A DNA stretch of 64,000 bases from Saccharum officinarum (Eukaryota > Streptophyta > Magnoliopsida > Poales > Poaceae). Below the pieces are notes generated by a model. It ran no database searches. It saw only the letters and a program-made list of their open reading frames with translations, and was not told the DNA's origin. A program made the position numbers and the translations under genes. The stretch's first letter is position 1; each line of letters opens with the position of its first letter. The stretch covers positions 934,988 through 998,987 of the forward strand of contig CM036167.1 in NCBI GenBank assembly GCA_020631735.1, given 5' to 3'. Positions 61,224-64,000 of the stretch are shown piece by piece.

Positions 61224-63330
61224 TGTCACCTAGTTTTAAGGACAAAACCAGATATACACTATATGTGAAATAAAGTAGTCAAATCTCACATATAGCCGCA
61301 GATAAGTGTAATATCAAGAGACAAATGCTTAATAAGCTGTCACACCTGACCCAATTTGGAATTTGGTCCATAGTGGGCCATGTGAATGTTATGAGATATT
61401 GTGGAGAGTTTAGTCCCACCTTGATTGTTTAGAGTGGGATAGACCAACATATAAGGCTTCTAGAGTCCATCTCACCATCCCTAGGTTAATCCTTTTATGC
61501 GAAGCGAGGACAAAAGCGTAAGTGGGATGGTGGTAGATGTGGTTCATTCAGCGTGCAGAGTGGATCTGAGCCATTTGGACTCTAGGGCGTTACATGAGCA
61601 TAACGCAATAGTATATGATATAACCTTAGAGAGCAACACAACGGAAAGACAACTCCGAACACCGGGTGTAGACTTCACTCTAGGAATAAACTGACTGGTT
61701 GATCACAAGCCTAACAATTCCAGAATCTAGCAATCTGGTACCCTTCCTGAGATGTGGGGGAAATAGCAAGGGTGAGTCTATGTCGAACTCAACAAGCATA
61801 ACATGGGATTCATGAGGCTCAAGAGGCATGACACGGGTTTAACTGCATGTAGCTTTTAGTTGGCAAAGTTTTAGCATGAGTAGCATCAAATTGTCTTTAA
61901 TCCTAGAATCAACATATGATCAGGTAATATGAAGAATGAATAACAAAAACATAAACATATTACAGTTCAATTGTGATCATCTATTCCGTAAGGGTCCAAG
62001 GCCGCTCGTGACCGTGAGCACGGCTGATATACCAGTTTTACACTCTGTAGAGGTTGTACACTTTCACTGTGAGTTGTAATCCCCGTAAGCCCGAGGTTTG
62101 CAAGGCCTCAATAGGCAGACAGGTTTCACTATGAAGACTTTCCAAGGTTCGTCTAATAAGTTAGGGCCGCTAGGTTTCGTGGCCTGCAAATGTAGAGCTC
62201 CCCTTCCATATGGCACAATGACGCGCAGCCTATACACATAAGGACAGAAGCTGCACTACACTCAACCCGGAACACACCCCTTTTGTGCTAATGAAGGTAA
62301 CCACTAACAAGCTAGAAAATGTCCTCTTATATGACTAAAGCCAGAGCCATGTAGCCCTCACAGCTATACTGTAAGTCTCGGATGTTCGCTTACAGATAAG
62401 TCCTTATGGAGAGAAACTAGAGCACCAAAATATAACCCCATGCTCTAGACCTCTTTTAACTATGAATAAAATATCATCTTTTAGTGTTGTTGCATATTCC
62501 ATTAATCACATTACAAGATCATAATTTATGTTTAGCGCTAGCAAAAGCTACCCAATGCAAAATCCCATAGGTGACAAGGTATGGATCAAAACTAGAAAGT
62601 CCTTATTGGCAATTCAAGGGTAGACACATGCAAAATGATTTCATGTGATTAAAGTGAATAGGACAACAAGGAGATCTCATAATATACTTGCCTTAAACTC
62701 TGAGCATATCTTTTTCTGATTCTTAACCTCCAAAAGATTACTTCTTGATCATCAACGTAAAGCTCACCGTGTGGACATGATCATACAACACCACACAACA
62801 TCCATGCAATCATACACAAAGCAGAAAATAGAGCAAAATTAGAACAGTACACCAAGCACAAGAAATAGCAAGTGAAAAGATTTTAAAGAGATTCTACATG
62901 TTGCTACGAACACACAGACACGGGAAGCACTCTAATCGGAGCTACAGTGAACAATCGTAAAATTTATTTCTTAAAAGAAAAAGAAGGTTTTAAGCTTCAT
63001 TTATTTTAATTAAGAAAACCCATGTGAAAGTTATTAATTCATATTAGTCAAACATAATTTAATTCAAAATTCAGGTTAAAACTATTCTTGTTTTATTTAT
63101 AAACAATGTGTTATAATTTAAGCAAGTTAAACTTTTACTTTAGAAAAAGAAACGAATATGAAAGAGCATTATACGATCGTGTTTAAGCTAAACAAATTAT
63201 AATCAAAACATATTTGAGTTGATATTATTCAATTTAATATTCATTTACAAAAGGCTGATGTGGCAACCCTATATTGCTTTCGATTAATTTATATATAAAG
63301 CTACTAGTGGCACATGAACTTTAATCAAGT
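61224..63330 (-). mobile_element. LTR of a chromovirus-type element, minus strand, incomplete
   Basis: The minus strand ends TTTTGTCCTTAAAACTAGGTGACA at its 3' terminus (here split for length: ...AAAACTAGGTGACA). It shares, in reverse, the blocks of the other LTRs: CACGGCTGATATACCAG, the palindromic block at 62023-62071, GGGCCGCTAGG and TAAGTCCTTATGGAGAG. From about 62960 it becomes AT-rich like the middle of the solo LTR at 20158. The expected TGTxACACC start was not found before 64000, so the far end is either truncated or outside. Confidence 0.75.
61338..61594 (+). mobile_element. Small LTR-like insertion of 257 bp
   Basis: Starts TGTCACACCTGACCC, ends GGGCGTTACA, with flanks TAAGC and TGAGC (four of five equal). 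It interrupts the minus LTR at 61224-63330. TATA-like ACATATAAGG at about 61449. It may be a solo LTR of a small (TRIM-like) element. Confidence 0.5.
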
Positions 63331-64000
63331 TAATATTTAAATTCGTAATTATGTGACATATTAAATATGGACACTAACACCCATACTCTGTTATCACGAA
63401 TCAGAGCTAAAACAGCGATATGGCGCAGGATTAAAGCTGTCATCTGGAGGTGTTGGAATTTTGTATAGAGGGGCATGACATCAGCACCATCTTTGATCAA
63501 TAAAATAATGGACAAGGAGGTGAGGCTGACCTTTTATTAATCGACCAGGAGTTTGCCACTGATGTAAGGAACAACAATGTACGTTGTTGCTGATGGACAG
63601 GTTCCGAACAAGGATTGCTACAGCTTGTAAACTCGATAGCTGTGGAAAAACACTAATGTCCATCAAGCAACAGCAAGACAGCGCCATGCGATAGCAGGTT
63701 TACTTAGCTCCTATCTGTATGACAATTGAACATGGTGATGGACAGCCCTGTGCACATAACAGATCGAAACCGCGAAACAAACAGCAGCTGTGTACAGAAG
63801 ATTAGATTTATGTAAGCAAAGGACATGATAGGCAGGGTTCGTGTACGAACAGCGACGTCGGGCGGCCCAGCCGAACATGAAGCAGAAAGTGGCGACGGTC
63901 GAGCGCATCATGTGGTCTTCTCCTCACGTGATGGAGATCAGCAGCAGTTCTCACCATGATGCATGTCGACAGAGCGGCGACGGCAGCAATCTAGCAATGT
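63331..64000. other. No gene recognised
   Basis: Mixed to GC-rich at the right end. Minus-strand frames at 63481-63687 and 63711-63911 show no domain I know and no promoter or splice pattern I can defend. It could be the rest of the LTR above or the end of a gene that lies outside. Confidence 0.35.

Noticed and set aside
63481..63911. Possible gene end on the minus strand
   Set aside because: Short frames without domain, start or splice support; left as unassigned.

Overview
The window reads as a repeat-rich intergenic region of a panicoid or andropogonoid grass (sorghum, sugarcane or Miscanthus type). The evidence is one intron-containing plant gene, Tourist and Stowaway MITEs, a T-tailed SINE, and several nested grass-type LTR retrotransposons with long LTRs. 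The species cannot be fixed from the sequence.

Layout. 1-2940 holds the broken 3' end of a Ty3 chromovirus, two tandem-repeat blocks and a probable Helitron end. 3668-8004 is an alanine-aminotransferase-like gene on the + strand. Fourteen exons can be placed with correct phases, but the PLP-lysine codon and the last exon are not found. 9795-12778 is a solo LTR (TSD GTAAG) inside an old Athila/Tat-like relic that runs to 16660. 16661-28828 is a pol-less Athila-like element (LTR, gag, ATHILA ORF-1-like gene, LTR) that is itself split by a 3.8-kb solo LTR (TSD AATGG). 28829-30918 is a further + strand fragment of a related family.

30919-61048 is a minus-strand, pol-less gag/protease element that hosts two later insertions. 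One is a Sirevirus-like Copia element (31422-41646, TSD ATCAC) in its 3' LTR. The other is a nearly intact, young chromovirus of RIRE3/RIRE8 (Tekay) type (44274-56047, TSD GCGGT) in its 3' non-coding region. The minus host carries two retropepsin-like domains in tandem. 61224 to about 63330 is a minus-strand LTR of the chromovirus superfamily, containing a small 257-bp LTR-like insertion. I recognise nothing certain in 63331-64000.

How it fits together. Only the chromovirus looks close to self-sufficient: orf0, gag, PR, RT, RNase H and IN are present with 2.86-kb LTRs differing at about 16 sites. Even so, its RT is cut by one in-frame stop. The two Athila-like elements lack RT and IN and would depend on a partner. 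The recurrent signals most worth study are a conserved palindromic block shared by otherwise diverged chromovirus LTRs, start codons of orf0 and gag placed directly after splice-acceptor-like AGs, an internal TATA box before the ATHILA ORF-1-like gene, and the tandem protease domains.
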